The notes: generated by a model from the sequence alone, not told the origin. A stretch of 64,000 nt of DNA from Rhodospirillaceae bacterium (GCA_002724635.1 PBPM01000100.1:1-64000); one strand, 5' to 3'; shown: positions 51,207-61,780, counted from the stretch's first letter. Numbers and translations are program-made.

Positions 51207-52049
51207 ATGATATCCATATCCAAGGCTCGCTTTTGCGCGCTTTTCAGTGGTTTCCTGACGCTGCTCTTTTTGCCAGATCCCGCGCGTGCGGCCGCGGTCA
51301 CGCATGCGTCTCATCGTGCCTTTTATGAAATCAGCATCGATAGGGTCGACGCCGGGTCCAACATTGTCGATGCGCGCGGGCGCATGGTGACCGAGTGGCG
51401 CCGCGCCTGCGATGGCTGGTTATCGAGCCAGCGTCTCTTGGTCAGCATGGCGCCGGGTGAGGGAGAGCCGATCAATTCCGAAGTGGCCATGACTAGTTTC
51501 GAGGCGCTAGATGGCACGCTCTTCAGCTTCGATTCTGAAACCCGCGTCGGCGGGGAGACCGTCGAGGCGGTCAAGGGTGCAGCCGAACGAGATGGTCCAG
51601 GCAAGGCCGGGCGCGCGGTCTATAACGAGCCGCGCGGCGTGGCGGTCGATCTGCCGGCCGACACGGTGTTTCCGTTCGAGCACACGATCGCTGTGATCGA
51701 GGCCGCAGAAAAGGGCCAGTTGCGAGTCTTCAGCCACTATTTTGATGGCTCGCAGCCGGAGAATGCTCCGATGACGGCCAATTCGCTGATCCTTGATAAG
51801 GCGCGTGATGCAGCCGAGGGAACCGGGAACGGTTTCGGCGAGATCAGCGCTCACAAATGGTGGCCGGTGCGGCTGGCGATGTTTGCCAGCAACGCACATA
51901 AGCGGCTGGACGAAGAGCCGGAATTCGAGATGACGCAGATCCTGCAGGACAACGGCGTCGTGCGCCGCTTCGAGTTTGATTATGGCGAGTTCTCGCTGGT
52001 CGCAGCCCTCATTGAGATCAAAGAAATCGATCCGCCGCGCTGCAACTAG
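51207..52049 (+). CDS. EipB (DUF1849) family cell-envelope protein
   Basis: Signal peptide, THASHRAFYEISIDRVDAGSNIVDARGRMVTEWRRACDGW. Confidence 0.87.
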   Translation: MISISKARFCALFSGFLTLLFLPDPARAAAVTHASHRAFYEISIDRVDAGSNIVDARGRMVTEWRRACDGWLSSQRLLVSMAPGEGEPINSEVAMTSFEALDGTLFSFDSETRVGGETVEAVKGAAERDGPGKAGRAVYNEPRGVAVDLPADTVFPFEHTIAVIEAAEKGQLRVFSHYFDGSQPENAPMTANSLILDKARDAAEGTGNGFGEISAHKWWPVRLAMFASNAHKRLDEEPEFEMTQILQDNGVVRRFEFDYGEFSLVAALIEIKEIDPPRCN

Positions 52050-52088
52050 CGCATTTCGTGATTGCGAATTCGCCGAAAAGGGCTGTCG

Positions 52089-53417
52089 TCAGCGGTCGTA
52101 GGGCGATTTTCTGGCGGGTTTTCCAGAGCGTGGAACGGCACGACCCTTGCCGATCGCATTATGGCCCAGTTTCCCGCGGACTTGGTCGATGACCGCCTCG
52201 ACTTTTTTTCGATGATTGGCATCCGGGTCGGCCAGGTCTGGTGGGTCAGCCTCGAGCGGGTCTACGAAACTGGACAGGCCGACGCCGATCAGGCGGTACT
52301 TGCTGCCGGCCGGTGCTGCGTCGATGGCGCGATCCAGCAACGGGATGGCAGCCCGGTAGAGAGTTTCGGCCAGTTGGGTTGGCGCGGAGAGCGACTGGGA
52401 GCGCGTTATTGTCTTGAACTGGGCGGACTTGAGCTTGACCGTCACGGTGCGGCCGGCGAGCTTGCGCACCTTCATCTGGTCGGTCACCTTCTCGCAAAGG
52501 GTCCAGAGACGCTGGACGATCTTGTCCCGGTCGCCGATATCCTCGGAGAAAGTGGTCTCGCTCGACAGGCTCTTCGGCAGGGATTGCGGTATGACCGTGC
52601 GATGATCCTCGCCGCGACTGAAACGGGCCAAGCGGTGTCCGATGGCGCCGTAGCGCGCGACCAGCCGGTCCGGGTCGTGGGCTCGCAGTTGGCCGATCGT
52701 CTGGATGCCGTCGGCCACCAGTTTCTTGTGAAGGGATTTGCCGACGCCCCAGATGTGGGTTACCGGCAGCGTATTCAGGAATCCAACGGCCTCCGCTTGC
52801 CCAATTACGGCGAAGCCGCGTGGCTTGTCTATGTCGGATGCCAGCTTGGCCAGAAACTTGTTGTAGCTCAGTCCGATCGAGGCGGTAACGCCGATCTCGC
52901 GCTCGATTCGGTTCGCCAGCCGTATCATGGACTGTGCTGGGCTGGCACGGTGAAGCCGCTCGGTTCCGGTCAGGTCCATGAAGGCCTCGTCGATTGACAG
53001 CGGCTCGATTAGCGGCGTGATCTCGCGCATCAGTTCGCGAATTTGCCGCCCGACCGCGCTATACTTTTCCATGTTCGGCTTGATGACGGTCGCGTCGGGG
53101 CAAAGTTTGAGGGCCTTGAACATTGGCATTGCGGAATGCACGCCCCTGATCCGAGCCACGTAGCAGGCGGCCGAGACAACGCCGCGGCGTCCGCCGCCGA
53201 CTATGACCGGCTCGTCGCGTAACGTGGGGTCGTCGCGTTTCTCGACGCTGGCGTAGAACGAGTCGCAGTCGATATGTGCGATCGACAAGCTGTTGATCTC
53301 ATCATGGAAAAGGATACGTGGCGCGGCGCAGGCGGGGCAGTGGCGCGCAGCCCGCGGCACCGTTGCTGAGCAATCCCGGCACAGACCATCGGAGTCGCTG
53401 GGGTGCTTCGTGGTCAT
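52089..53417 (-). CDS. dinB: DNA polymerase IV with N-terminal zinc-finger-like extension
   Basis: SIAHIDCDSFYASVEKRDDP, PLSIDEAFMDLTG Y-family motifs; CRDC...CPAC N-terminus. Confidence 0.95.
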   Translation of the reverse strand: MTTKHPSDSDGLCRDCSATVPRAARHCPACAAPRILFHDEINSLSIAHIDCDSFYASVEKRDDPTLRDEPVIVGGGRRGVVSAACYVARIRGVHSAMPMFKALKLCPDATVIKPNMEKYSAVGRQIRELMREITPLIEPLSIDEAFMDLTGTERLHRASPAQSMIRLANRIEREIGVTASIGLSYNKFLAKLASDIDKPRGFAVIGQAEAVGFLNTLPVTHIWGVGKSLHKKLVADGIQTIGQLRAHDPDRLVARYGAIGHRLARFSRGEDHRTVIPQSLPKSLSSETTFSEDIGDRDKIVQRLWTLCEKVTDQMKVRKLAGRTVTVKLKSAQFKTITRSQSLSAPTQLAETLYRAAIPLLDRAIDAAPAGSKYRLIGVGLSSFVDPLEADPPDLADPDANHRKKVEAVIDQVRGKLGHNAIGKGRAVPRSGKPARKSPYDR

Positions 53418-54334
53418 GCTCGGGCGGGTTCGTCGCCGTTTGCGGGCCACAGCCACGCCGCCCCGCGTACACCGCTGGAATCACCATGCCGGGCCTTTCG
53501 GATCGGCGTGTCTATCTCGTCCGAAAACACATAGCCGGCGAGCCGATCGGGTAGGTTGGCGTAGAGCCGGTCGATATTCGACAGCCCGCCGCCTAAAACA
53601 ATTACGTCCGGATCGACGATGTTAACGATCATGGCCAAGCCGCGCGCTAGCCGATCCTCGAGATTGGCAAGGGTCTTCGACGCGTCGCGATCGCCAGTAG
53701 CGGCGGCGTTGGCGATTTCCGCGGCGGACAGGTTGTGCCCGGTGCGCGCCATGTGTTGGTGCGCGATGGCTGGGCCAGACACGAAGGTTTCGATGCAGCC
53801 CGTGCGCCCGCAGAAACACTGGGGACCGGGGAATTCTTCGGCTGTCATCCAAGGCAGGGGGGTGTGCCCCCATTCGCCGGCGACCGCGTTGCCACCTTCC
53901 AAAATATGTCCACCGCTGACCAGACCGCCACCGACGCCCGTGCCGACGATCACACCTAAGACCATCTCCCAGCCGGCGCCTGCGCCGTCCGTGGCTTCGG
54001 AAACCGCGAAGCAGTTTGCATCATTGGCGACCCGCACCGGTCGAGCAAGGACATCGGCGAGGTCCCGATCGAATGGGTGCCCAGTCAGCCAGTCCGAGTT
54101 GGAGTTCTTGACTAGGCCGGTCGCCAGGGAGATTGTCCCGGGAATGCCGATGCCGACCGGTGTCCGCAGGTGAGGGGCCGGGTCGATTTTGGCGATCAGT
54201 TCGGCGATGGCCCGAAGCGACGCCCCATAGTCGCCCCGCGGGGTAGGAACGCGCGCGCGCGCGACTTCTGCACCGGAATCGTCAAGGACGATTCCTTCTA
54301 TCTTGGTGCCGCCAAGATCGATCCCAATACGCAT
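53414..54334 (-). CDS. ROK family sugar kinase (fructokinase/NagK-like)
   Basis: MRIGIDLGGTKIEGIVLD, WGHTPLPW, CFCGRTGCIETFVSGPA ROK signature. Confidence 0.92.
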   Translation of the reverse strand: MRIGIDLGGTKIEGIVLDDSGAEVARARVPTPRGDYGASLRAIAELIAKIDPAPHLRTPVGIGIPGTISLATGLVKNSNSDWLTGHPFDRDLADVLARPVRVANDANCFAVSEATDGAGAGWEMVLGVIVGTGVGGGLVSGGHILEGGNAVAGEWGHTPLPWMTAEEFPGPQCFCGRTGCIETFVSGPAIAHQHMARTGHNLSAAEIANAAATGDRDASKTLANLEDRLARGLAMIVNIVDPDVIVLGGGLSNIDRLYANLPDRLAGYVFSDEIDTPIRKARHGDSSGVRGAAWLWPANGDEPARA

Positions 54335-54491
54335 GCTTTGGACATATGACCGGTAGCTGTGGACGTGTGAGTGTTTAACATTCATTCCTTTACAAGAGTT
54401 AGAGAACGGGTCGGTGGGCGGATGAATCTTTGGGGTCCTAGGGTTATGACCGACCTTAGTTCATGCGAACAACAATGGCTGCGCAGGTCCA

Positions 54492-54857
54492 AAGAGCGTT
54501 CTTAGGGTCGAAGACAATAAGCTGGACATTAAGCTCTTTCATGATCTTTTGGAGGGGCAGGGCTAAGCGGCGCTGCAGACTAATGATCAACACGAGGCGG
54601 TACAGCTCGCGCATCAGTATCATACCAATCTCGTTCTGATGAATATTCAGCTTCTTTAGGTATCGGGACTGGTGGTTACCAAGTGGATTAAGGAAGACGA
54701 GAAGCCGCGCAAGATTCCGATGATCGTGGTGACGGCATTCGCGATGAAGGGAAATGGGGAGAAGATCCGCCAAGGCGGGTGCGAGGCCTATATCGCGAAG
54801 CCGATTGCCGTGTCGGAGTTTCTCGAGACGGTTCAGAAGTTCATTGATGCCTAGACT
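54492..54857 (+). pseudogene. divK: divK remnant (single-domain response regulator) with two in-frame stops
   Basis: [118 protein letters not shown] in one continuous frame. Confidence 0.85.
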
Positions 54858-54876
54858 ATTACGCGATGGCCCATGG

Positions 54877-54900
54877 AAAAAGCCGCCCATCGGGCGGCTT
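54877..54900 (-). terminator. intrinsic terminator of rpmG
   Basis: Minus strand AAGCCGCCC-gat-GGGCGGCTT followed by TTT, ~40 nt after rpmG stop. Confidence 0.8.
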
Positions 54901-54939
54901 CTGCATTTCAGGAGCCCTAAATTCCGGGCGGTCGACCCG

Positions 54940-55107
54940 CTACTTCATCTTCTCTTCCTTGAACGTCACATGCTTGCGCACGACCGGGTCGTACTTGCGC
55001 ATCTCGAGCTTCTCCGGCTTTTGGCGAGGATTCTTCTTGGTAACATAGTAGTAGCCAGTATCGGCTGAACTAACCAGTTTCACAAGGATGGTCGCGGGTT
55101 TCGCCAT
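54940..55107 (-). CDS. rpmG: 50S ribosomal protein L33
   Basis: Manual translation [55 protein letters not shown]. Confidence 0.97.
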   Translation of the reverse strand: MAKPATILVKLVSSADTGYYYVTKKNPRQKPEKLEMRKYDPVVRKHVTFKEEKMK

Positions 55108-55180
55108 GGTTTTTGTCCTGTGGGCTTGAATCTGGCCGGGAAGATAGCGTGCAGCCGCCTCAAGTCAAGCGGGGATGGCC

Positions 55181-56761
55181 CTAGCGATGCGCGACCGCGG
55201 TATCCGCTTGCTTCAGAAGTGAGCTGTAGAGCGCTCGGTCTCCAATGATTTCTGTCGCGAGGGCGATGTCGATGTCTGGCAGGCCGCCGTCAGAAGGGCA
55301 GATCGTACGCAGGCTCGCGCGGCTGGCCGAATCCTTGTTGCCGGTGGCCCGCCAGTTGCCGAGCTCACCGGCGATAACGTACTCGCCCCCGCGCACAGCC
55401 GGAGCGAGTGCGTCCGGGGTCTGTAAGTCGCCGCCGCCGTGGGTACATACGGTAGGGAGGACGCCCAGTTCGTGCAGCCGGTAGCCCGACGGCGTGAGAA
55501 AACGCGACCAGGTGAGGGTAATTTCGCCGTTGTTAGGAAGCCGAAGGACCGATTGAACTGAGCCCTTGCCGAATGAGTTGGTCCCGATGACAACGGCACG
55601 GCCATGATCCTGAAGTGCGGCGGTGACAATCTCGGCGGCCGACGCGGAGTTGCCGTTGATCAGGGTCACGATGGGGCGCTGTCCGGTTTCATCCCCCCTG
55701 GAGGCTGCATAGGCTTGGCGGCTGCTGGGGTGGCGACCGTGCGTTACGATGATTTCGCCAGAATCGAGGAAAAGGTCGGCAACATCAATGGAGATATCCA
55801 GCCGTCCGCCGGGGTTAGAACGGAGGTCGAGGACGAAGCCGGCGGGCGGCCCCTCGACGCTCTGCATCTGTCGCTTGACGGCGCGCCGCAAATCTTTCGC
55901 GGAATCCACATTGAAACCCGCAAGTCGGATGATCGCGATATCGGCCTTCCGCCGGACTTCCACCGTTTCGGGCACCACATGTTGACGCCTCAGCGTGATG
56001 CTGATCGGGGCTGGAGACTGACCGCGCGAAACAGTGAAATTCACAGCCGAATTGATAGGGCCGCGAAGGGCTTCGATGAGCTGGCGTTGGGTCCAGCGAC
56101 CTATATATTCGCCTTCGATATGAGTAATCCGATCCTCGGCCTGAACGCCTCCATTCGCTGCCGGGCCGCCTTCGGTCACCGAAAGGATCAACGCGTCGTG
56201 GTCTTCCTTAGTGATCGTAACACCGATCCCGCCGAAGCCGTCGCGATAGGCACGTTTCTCGGCAGCTGTCTCGGCGTCGTCGTAGCGGGAAAATTTATCG
56301 AGTGGTGACAGAGCGCCGTCGAATACGGCCTTGAACACAGCTTCGGCTCGAGTGTCGGCCAAGACGGGAGAGGCGTCACGTGCGATCGCAATCGCGTCGA
56401 CGGTTGCCTGACTCCAGGCCATCGGGTCCTCGTCACGAGGGGCCGTGAACTGGCCGACAGTCCTCTTCTGGTAGCGGACCTCGATGTCGCGGCCCTTTGG
56501 GCGAATGTCCAGCTTGGAATCGATCTGGTGAAGGCTCGCTAGCCCGCTAAAGCTCAATGTCCGCAGAGAGACAGGTACGATGTAACGCTCATTGATAAAC
56601 TGATATCCGGTGTCGAACATTGCACGGCTGTATTCGTTCGAATACTCGGTCTCCGCGGCGGGACCGATCTGCATGCATGCCGCGAGTAGCAGGAATGCAG
56701 AAACCGCTGCTGCGTGGGAGAATCGCGCCGTACTGATATTCAAGCCATTCATATTCTTCAC
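55181..56761 (-). CDS. S41 family C-terminal processing peptidase (lipoprotein)
   Basis: Lipobox LLAAC, PDZ GFGGIGVTITKEDH, GFVLDLRSNPGG, INGNSASAAEIVTAALQDHGRAVVIGTNSFGKGSVQ. Confidence 0.94.
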   Translation of the reverse strand: MKNMNGLNISTARFSHAAAVSAFLLLAACMQIGPAAETEYSNEYSRAMFDTGYQFINERYIVPVSLRTLSFSGLASLHQIDSKLDIRPKGRDIEVRYQKRTVGQFTAPRDEDPMAWSQATVDAIAIARDASPVLADTRAEAVFKAVFDGALSPLDKFSRYDDAETAAEKRAYRDGFGGIGVTITKEDHDALILSVTEGGPAANGGVQAEDRITHIEGEYIGRWTQRQLIEALRGPINSAVNFTVSRGQSPAPISITLRRQHVVPETVEVRRKADIAIIRLAGFNVDSAKDLRRAVKRQMQSVEGPPAGFVLDLRSNPGGRLDISIDVADLFLDSGEIIVTHGRHPSSRQAYAASRGDETGQRPIVTLINGNSASAAEIVTAALQDHGRAVVIGTNSFGKGSVQSVLRLPNNGEITLTWSRFLTPSGYRLHELGVLPTVCTHGGGDLQTPDALAPAVRGGEYVIAGELGNWRATGNKDSASRASLRTICPSDGGLPDIDIALATEIIGDRALYSSLLKQADTAVAHR

Positions 56762-56836
56762 ATATCGCGCGTACGCCGGGAGCGTAAAGGATGGTTATCG
56801 AGTATTCTCAGGGTAATACAAAGCCTTAGGATTCCT

Positions 56837-59083
56837 TTAACGCGGCCGTCGTCGCTTGGTGCTGCGCTTGTCGGGTCGCTTTCGTCCGGATTTTGGCTTT
56901 CTCTCCTTGCCGTGCGATCGTCGGGTATCGGCGTTGCCGCCATCCATAAGGTCGAAGATTGACGAACCGCGTAGCCCGTCCGCCTCGGATACCCGTACCT
57001 CGACAGAATCTCCCAGGCGGTAGATTGCCCCACCGGGCAATTGCATTGTCTGCGTGCGAGTATCGAAGCGGGGGCGGCCGCCGGGCAGGCGCGACGTAGG
57101 TACGAATCCCTCCGCGCCCTTCTCGTCGATGGCGACGAAGAGGCCGGCGCGTGTAATACCCCGGATGGAACCTGCGAAACTCTGACCTATATGGCCGGCG
57201 AGGAACGCGGCGGTGTAGCGATCGTTGGCGTCGCGTTCTGCCACGACCGCGCGGCGCTCTGTCCGCGAGATGTGTTCACCAATCTCCTCGAACCGTTGGG
57301 CCTGTTCCTCTTCTAGGCCGCCGTCACCGAGTCCGAGTCCGCGGATCAGCGCACGATGGATCAGAAGGTCAGCATAGCGCCGGATCGGCGAGGTGAAGTG
57401 AGCATAGTCGCGCAGTCCGAGGCCAAAATGTCCAAGATTTTCGGGGCTGTAGCCGGCCTGCATCTGGGACCGGAGAATCAGTTCGTTCACCATCGTCTCA
57501 TGCGCTTCACCGCGCACTGCGGCGAGGATGCGGTTGAAATCCCCCGGGCGCGAAACAGCACCCTTCGCAATTCGAATGCCGAATCCCGAAAGTGCCTCGC
57601 GTAAGTCCTCCAGCTTCTCGAGCGAGGGTTCGTCATGGACGCGATACATCACCGGCTGGTTGCGTTTCCGGAGTTCGCGCGCAGCGGCCACATTGGCGGC
57701 GATCATGAACTCCTCGATCAGGCGGTGACTGTCGAGACGATGCACCGGAACGATGTCCGAAACGATGCCATCCTCGTTAAGGACGACACGTTGCTCGGGG
57801 AGTTCGAGGTCGAGGACACCACGTGACCGCCGCGCCGCGGCGAGTGCATCGTAGGCGCCGTAGAGATTGTCGAGGTGACCGGGTGCGACTGGATTCCCAC
57901 CCGCGTCTCGTGCCCTTTGCACTTCTTCATAGGTCAGGCGGGCGACCGATCGCATGAGAGCACGCTGGAATCGAAACGAGCGCAGATCGCCGTCTGAGCC
58001 GATCCATAGTTCCGCGGCCATGCAGGCACGGTCCTCGTCCGGGCGCAGTGAGCACAGGCCATTCGAGAGTGCCTCGGGAAGCATTGGAACGACACGGTCG
58101 GGGAAATAGACCGAATTTGCGCGCTTGTAGGCCTCGCGGTCGAGCGCGCTGCCCGGCGTAACATAGGCCGCGACGTCGGCGATGGCGATCACCAGGTGCC
58201 AGCCGCCGTCGGTGCTGCGCGTAGTATCCGGTTCGGCAAAGACCGCGTCATCGAAATCACGTGCGTCCGCCCCGTCGATCGTGACGAGGGGAAGATCGCG
58301 CAGGTCTAAGCGCTCACCGAGTGTCGGCGGGAGAGCCGCCTCGGCCGCTGCGGTGACCGCGTCGGGAAAGCGTTCCGGAATGCCGGCGCGATGGATCGCG
58401 ATGCGGCTGATGACACCCGGTGCGTCGCCGGCGCCGATATTCTCGACGATGCGCGCCTGAGACAGGCCCTGTCGGCTTGCGGGCAGTATCTCCACGATGA
58501 CCAGGTCACCATCTGCGGCATCGACGTCATTCGTCGCGGCGACGGCCATCTCGTCGCGACGGCCGCGTTCAAGCGCAACGATCCGGCCGCCGTCGCGGCC
58601 ATCGCGATACTGCCCGATGGTGGTTTCGGCTTCGCTTTCGGCAGGCCGCAGGGGCCTGGCTGTATAACGATTGTCTCCGCGCGGTGACAGCCGAGCGAGA
58701 AAACGGTCGCCGGGCCCTGGCGCCGTCATGTTGCGCGGTGCGGGTAGGACCTCGATCTCCGGGTCCTTGGCTCCCGAAGCCCGGTCGACTGGCCGCACCT
58801 TAAGGTCGCCGTCGGCATCGATGGCCAGGACTTCCAGGATCGCAACCGGCGTGAGCGCGTCGACGATCCGCCAGCGGCGACCTTGGATGCGCTCGATGCG
58901 CCCGTTCGCCTCGAGTGTGCGCAGCAGGTCGCGCAACTCGGTGCGTCGGCTTCCCTTGACGGCAAAGGTGCGGGCGATCTCGCGGGTCGGCAGTGCCTCC
59001 GGCCCGGTGCGCAGTAACTCCAGAATCGCGTCACCGTCGGGCAGTTGGCCCGCTTCCGTCTTGGTGGTTTTCCGCTGGGCCAA
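56837..59083 (-). CDS. rnr: ribonuclease R
   Basis: TIDGADARDFDDAVFAEPD, HFTSPIRRYADLLIHR, basic C-terminus. Confidence 0.97.
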   Translation of the reverse strand: MAQRKTTKTEAGQLPDGDAILELLRTGPEALPTREIARTFAVKGSRRTELRDLLRTLEANGRIERIQGRRWRIVDALTPVAILEVLAIDADGDLKVRPVDRASGAKDPEIEVLPAPRNMTAPGPGDRFLARLSPRGDNRYTARPLRPAESEAETTIGQYRDGRDGGRIVALERGRRDEMAVAATNDVDAADGDLVIVEILPASRQGLSQARIVENIGAGDAPGVISRIAIHRAGIPERFPDAVTAAAEAALPPTLGERLDLRDLPLVTIDGADARDFDDAVFAEPDTTRSTDGGWHLVIAIADVAAYVTPGSALDREAYKRANSVYFPDRVVPMLPEALSNGLCSLRPDEDRACMAAELWIGSDGDLRSFRFQRALMRSVARLTYEEVQRARDAGGNPVAPGHLDNLYGAYDALAAARRSRGVLDLELPEQRVVLNEDGIVSDIVPVHRLDSHRLIEEFMIAANVAAARELRKRNQPVMYRVHDEPSLEKLEDLREALSGFGIRIAKGAVSRPGDFNRILAAVRGEAHETMVNELILRSQMQAGYSPENLGHFGLGLRDYAHFTSPIRRYADLLIHRALIRGLGLGDGGLEEEQAQRFEEIGEHISRTERRAVVAERDANDRYTAAFLAGHIGQSFAGSIRGITRAGLFVAIDEKGAEGFVPTSRLPGGRPRFDTRTQTMQLPGGAIYRLGDSVEVRVSEADGLRGSSIFDLMDGGNADTRRSHGKERKPKSGRKRPDKRSTKRRRPR

Positions 59084-59092
59084 GCCGGCCGG

Positions 59093-61717
59093 CTATTCGG
59101 CGCCGGGCGCGGCGTCGGCCTTGTTGGGGGCGGCCTTTTTCTTCGCCGCCGTTTTCTTCTTGGCGGTTTTTTTCGCCGCCTTCGCCTTGTCCGCGCGGAC
59201 GGCGATTAGCTCGATCGCGACCTCGAGGGTCATCTTGTCTGGGTCGGTGTCCTTGGGGATCGTCGCGTTGATTTTGCCGTGCTTGACATAGGGGCCGTAC
59301 CGGCCGTCATGCACGGTGACGGGCTTGTCGTCGTCGGGATGCTTACCCAGCTCCTTGAGGGGGGCTGCGCGGCCGCGACGGCCCTTGCCCTTCTCGGCGA
59401 GCACGGTGACGGCGCGGTTGAGGCCGACCGTGAGCACATCGCGCGGGTCGGGCAGGGACGCATAGATCGTGCCGTGTTTCACATAGGGGCCGTAGCGCCC
59501 AAGGCCGGCCTGGATGACCACGCCGTCTTCTGGGTGCGCGCCGACATCGCGCGGCAGCGCCAACAGGCCGAGTGCGAGCTCGAGATCAATTTCGTCGAGC
59601 ATGTAGACATCGGGGATAGAAGACCGCTTGGGCTTAGTCGCCTCCTTGCCTTCGCCTTCGGGCTCGCCCAGCTGCACGTAGAGGCCATAGGGACCCTTGC
59701 GTATGGTCACGTCCTTGCCGCTGTCGGGGTCCTTACCCAGTTCGCGCGGCCCGTTGGCGAGATCAGCGGTCTCGTCATCACCGCCGTCGACCGCGAGCTT
59801 GCGGGTGTACTTGCACTCCGGATAACCCGAACAGCCGACGAAGGGGCCATGCTTGCCAATACGAAGGCCGAGCCGGCCTTCGTTGCAGGCCGGACAGAGT
59901 CGCGCGTCGGTATCGTCTTTGCGAGTCGGAAAGAAATGCGGCCCGAGTTCCTCATCGAGGGCGTCGAGGACCGAGCGGACCCGCAGCTCGGCTGTGCCTT
60001 CGATGGCGGCCGAGAAATCCTGCCAGAATTCGCGTAGGACGGCCTTCCAGTCGATCCGGCCGCCGGAGATGTCGTCGAGACGCTCTTCCATGCGTGCCGT
60101 GAAGTCGTACTGCACGTAACGTTCGAAGAAGCTGCTCAGGAAGCTGGTCACCAGCCGGCCCTGGTCCTCCAGCACGAAGCGCTTGCGGTCGAGCTGGACG
60201 TATTTCCGGTCCTGCAGAACCTGGATGATCGACGCATAGGTCGACGGCCGCCCAATTCCGAGCTCCTCCATCGTCTTGACCAGGCTCGCCTCGGAGTAGC
60301 GCGGCGGCGGCTGCGTGAAATGCTGTTCGGGGCTGACCTCGCGCACTGCGGATGCCTCGCCCTCCTCAAGCGGCGGCAGGCGGCGTTCATAGTCGTGGTC
60401 GGCCGCATCCGTGTCGGCGGGCTCGTCCTTGTCCTCGCGATAAAGCTTCAGGAAGCCGTCGAAGGCGATCGTCTGTCCGTTCGCCCGCAGCGCGAGCTGT
60501 CCGTCGCCCGAGCGCAGATCGACGGCGACCCGGTCGATCTGCGCCTCCGCCATCTCCGACGCCATCGTACGGCGCCAGATCAGCTCGTAGAGGCGGAAGA
60601 GATCGCCGTCGAGCGTGTTCTTGAGACTTGCCGGCCGGCGGAACAGGTCCGTCGGGCGCACGGCCTCGTGGGCCTCCTGGGCATTCTTGGCGCGGGTGCG
60701 GTAGACCCGCGGTTTCTCCGGCAGATACTCGCCGCCGAAATCCTTATCAATAGCGTCGCGGCAGGATGCAATGGCGTCCTGACTCAGGGTCACGCTGTCG
60801 GTGCGCATATAGGTAATGAGGCCGACGGTTTCGCCGTCGATCTCGACGCCTTCGTACAGGCGCTGGGCGACCCGCATGGTCTGCGATGCGCCGAAGCCGA
60901 GCTTGCGCGAGGCCTCCTGTTGCAGGGTCGAGGTGGTGAACGGCGGCTGCGGATTGCGGCGGGTCCGTTTCTTCTCGATCGAGGCTATCTTGAAACTTGC
61001 AGCCTCGACTTCGCTCTTCGCGGAATTGGCCGCGCTCTCGTCGCCGAGATCGAAGCGTTCGAGCTTCGTTCCGTTTCGTTCCACGAGCCGCGCCTTGTAG
61101 GAGGCACCCTTGGCGCTGTCTAGCCCGACCTCGATGGTCCAGTATTCACGCGCCTTGAAGTCCTCGATCTCGGCCTCGCGCTCGCAGATCAGGCGCAGGG
61201 CGACAGACTGAACGCGGCCGGCGGAGCGTGAACCGGGAAGCTTGCGCCACAGCACGGGCGAAAGGTTGAACCCGACCAGATAGTCGAGCGCGCGCCGCGC
61301 CAGATAGGCCTCGACGAGCTCGTCATTGAGTCCGCGCGGATGGTTGAATGCGTCCTGAACCGCGCCTTTGGTGATCTCGTTGAAGACAACTCGCTTGACG
61401 TCAATGTCGTCGAGCAGGCCGCGGTCGCGCAGCAACTGCTCGATATGCCACGAGATGGCCTCGCCCTCGCGGTCCGGGTCAGTCGCGAGATAGAGGGTTT
61501 CGGCGCCGTCCAGCGCATCGATGATCGCGTTGATCTGTTTCTCGGACCGGGCATCGACCGACCAGTCCATCTCGAAATCCTCGTCGGGCCGGACTGACCC
61601 GTCCTTGGGCGGCAGGTCGCGCACATGGCCATAGGATGCCAGCACGGTGTAGGCATCACCAAGATACTTATTGATGGTCTTGGCCTTGGAGGGCGATTCG
61701 ACGATGACGACGTTCAT
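59093..61717 (-). CDS. topA: DNA topoisomerase I
   Basis: NVVIVESPSKAKTINKYLG, TYMRTDSVTLS, zinc-finger and Lys/Ala-rich tail. Confidence 0.98.
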   Translation of the reverse strand: MNVVIVESPSKAKTINKYLGDAYTVLASYGHVRDLPPKDGSVRPDEDFEMDWSVDARSEKQINAIIDALDGAETLYLATDPDREGEAISWHIEQLLRDRGLLDDIDVKRVVFNEITKGAVQDAFNHPRGLNDELVEAYLARRALDYLVGFNLSPVLWRKLPGSRSAGRVQSVALRLICEREAEIEDFKAREYWTIEVGLDSAKGASYKARLVERNGTKLERFDLGDESAANSAKSEVEAASFKIASIEKKRTRRNPQPPFTTSTLQQEASRKLGFGASQTMRVAQRLYEGVEIDGETVGLITYMRTDSVTLSQDAIASCRDAIDKDFGGEYLPEKPRVYRTRAKNAQEAHEAVRPTDLFRRPASLKNTLDGDLFRLYELIWRRTMASEMAEAQIDRVAVDLRSGDGQLALRANGQTIAFDGFLKLYREDKDEPADTDAADHDYERRLPPLEEGEASAVREVSPEQHFTQPPPRYSEASLVKTMEELGIGRPSTYASIIQVLQDRKYVQLDRKRFVLEDQGRLVTSFLSSFFERYVQYDFTARMEERLDDISGGRIDWKAVLREFWQDFSAAIEGTAELRVRSVLDALDEELGPHFFPTRKDDTDARLCPACNEGRLGLRIGKHGPFVGCSGYPECKYTRKLAVDGGDDETADLANGPRELGKDPDSGKDVTIRKGPYGLYVQLGEPEGEGKEATKPKRSSIPDVYMLDEIDLELALGLLALPRDVGAHPEDGVVIQAGLGRYGPYVKHGTIYASLPDPRDVLTVGLNRAVTVLAEKGKGRRGRAAPLKELGKHPDDDKPVTVHDGRYGPYVKHGKINATIPKDTDPDKMTLEVAIELIAVRADKAKAAKKTAKKKTAAKKKAAPNKADAAPGAE

Positions 61718-61780
61718 GCAGGCAATATTCCGCTGTACTTCTGTTCAAGCGATAGGCGATGGCGATGCGGTCGAGAGGTC

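Noticed and set aside
52062-52997. 311-aa plus-strand ORF
   Set aside because: Antisense shadow of dinB with no recognisable family.
54456-54890. 144-aa minus-strand ORF over the divK region
   Set aside because: Antisense of the divK remnant; the plus-strand frame has clear DivK similarity despite stops.
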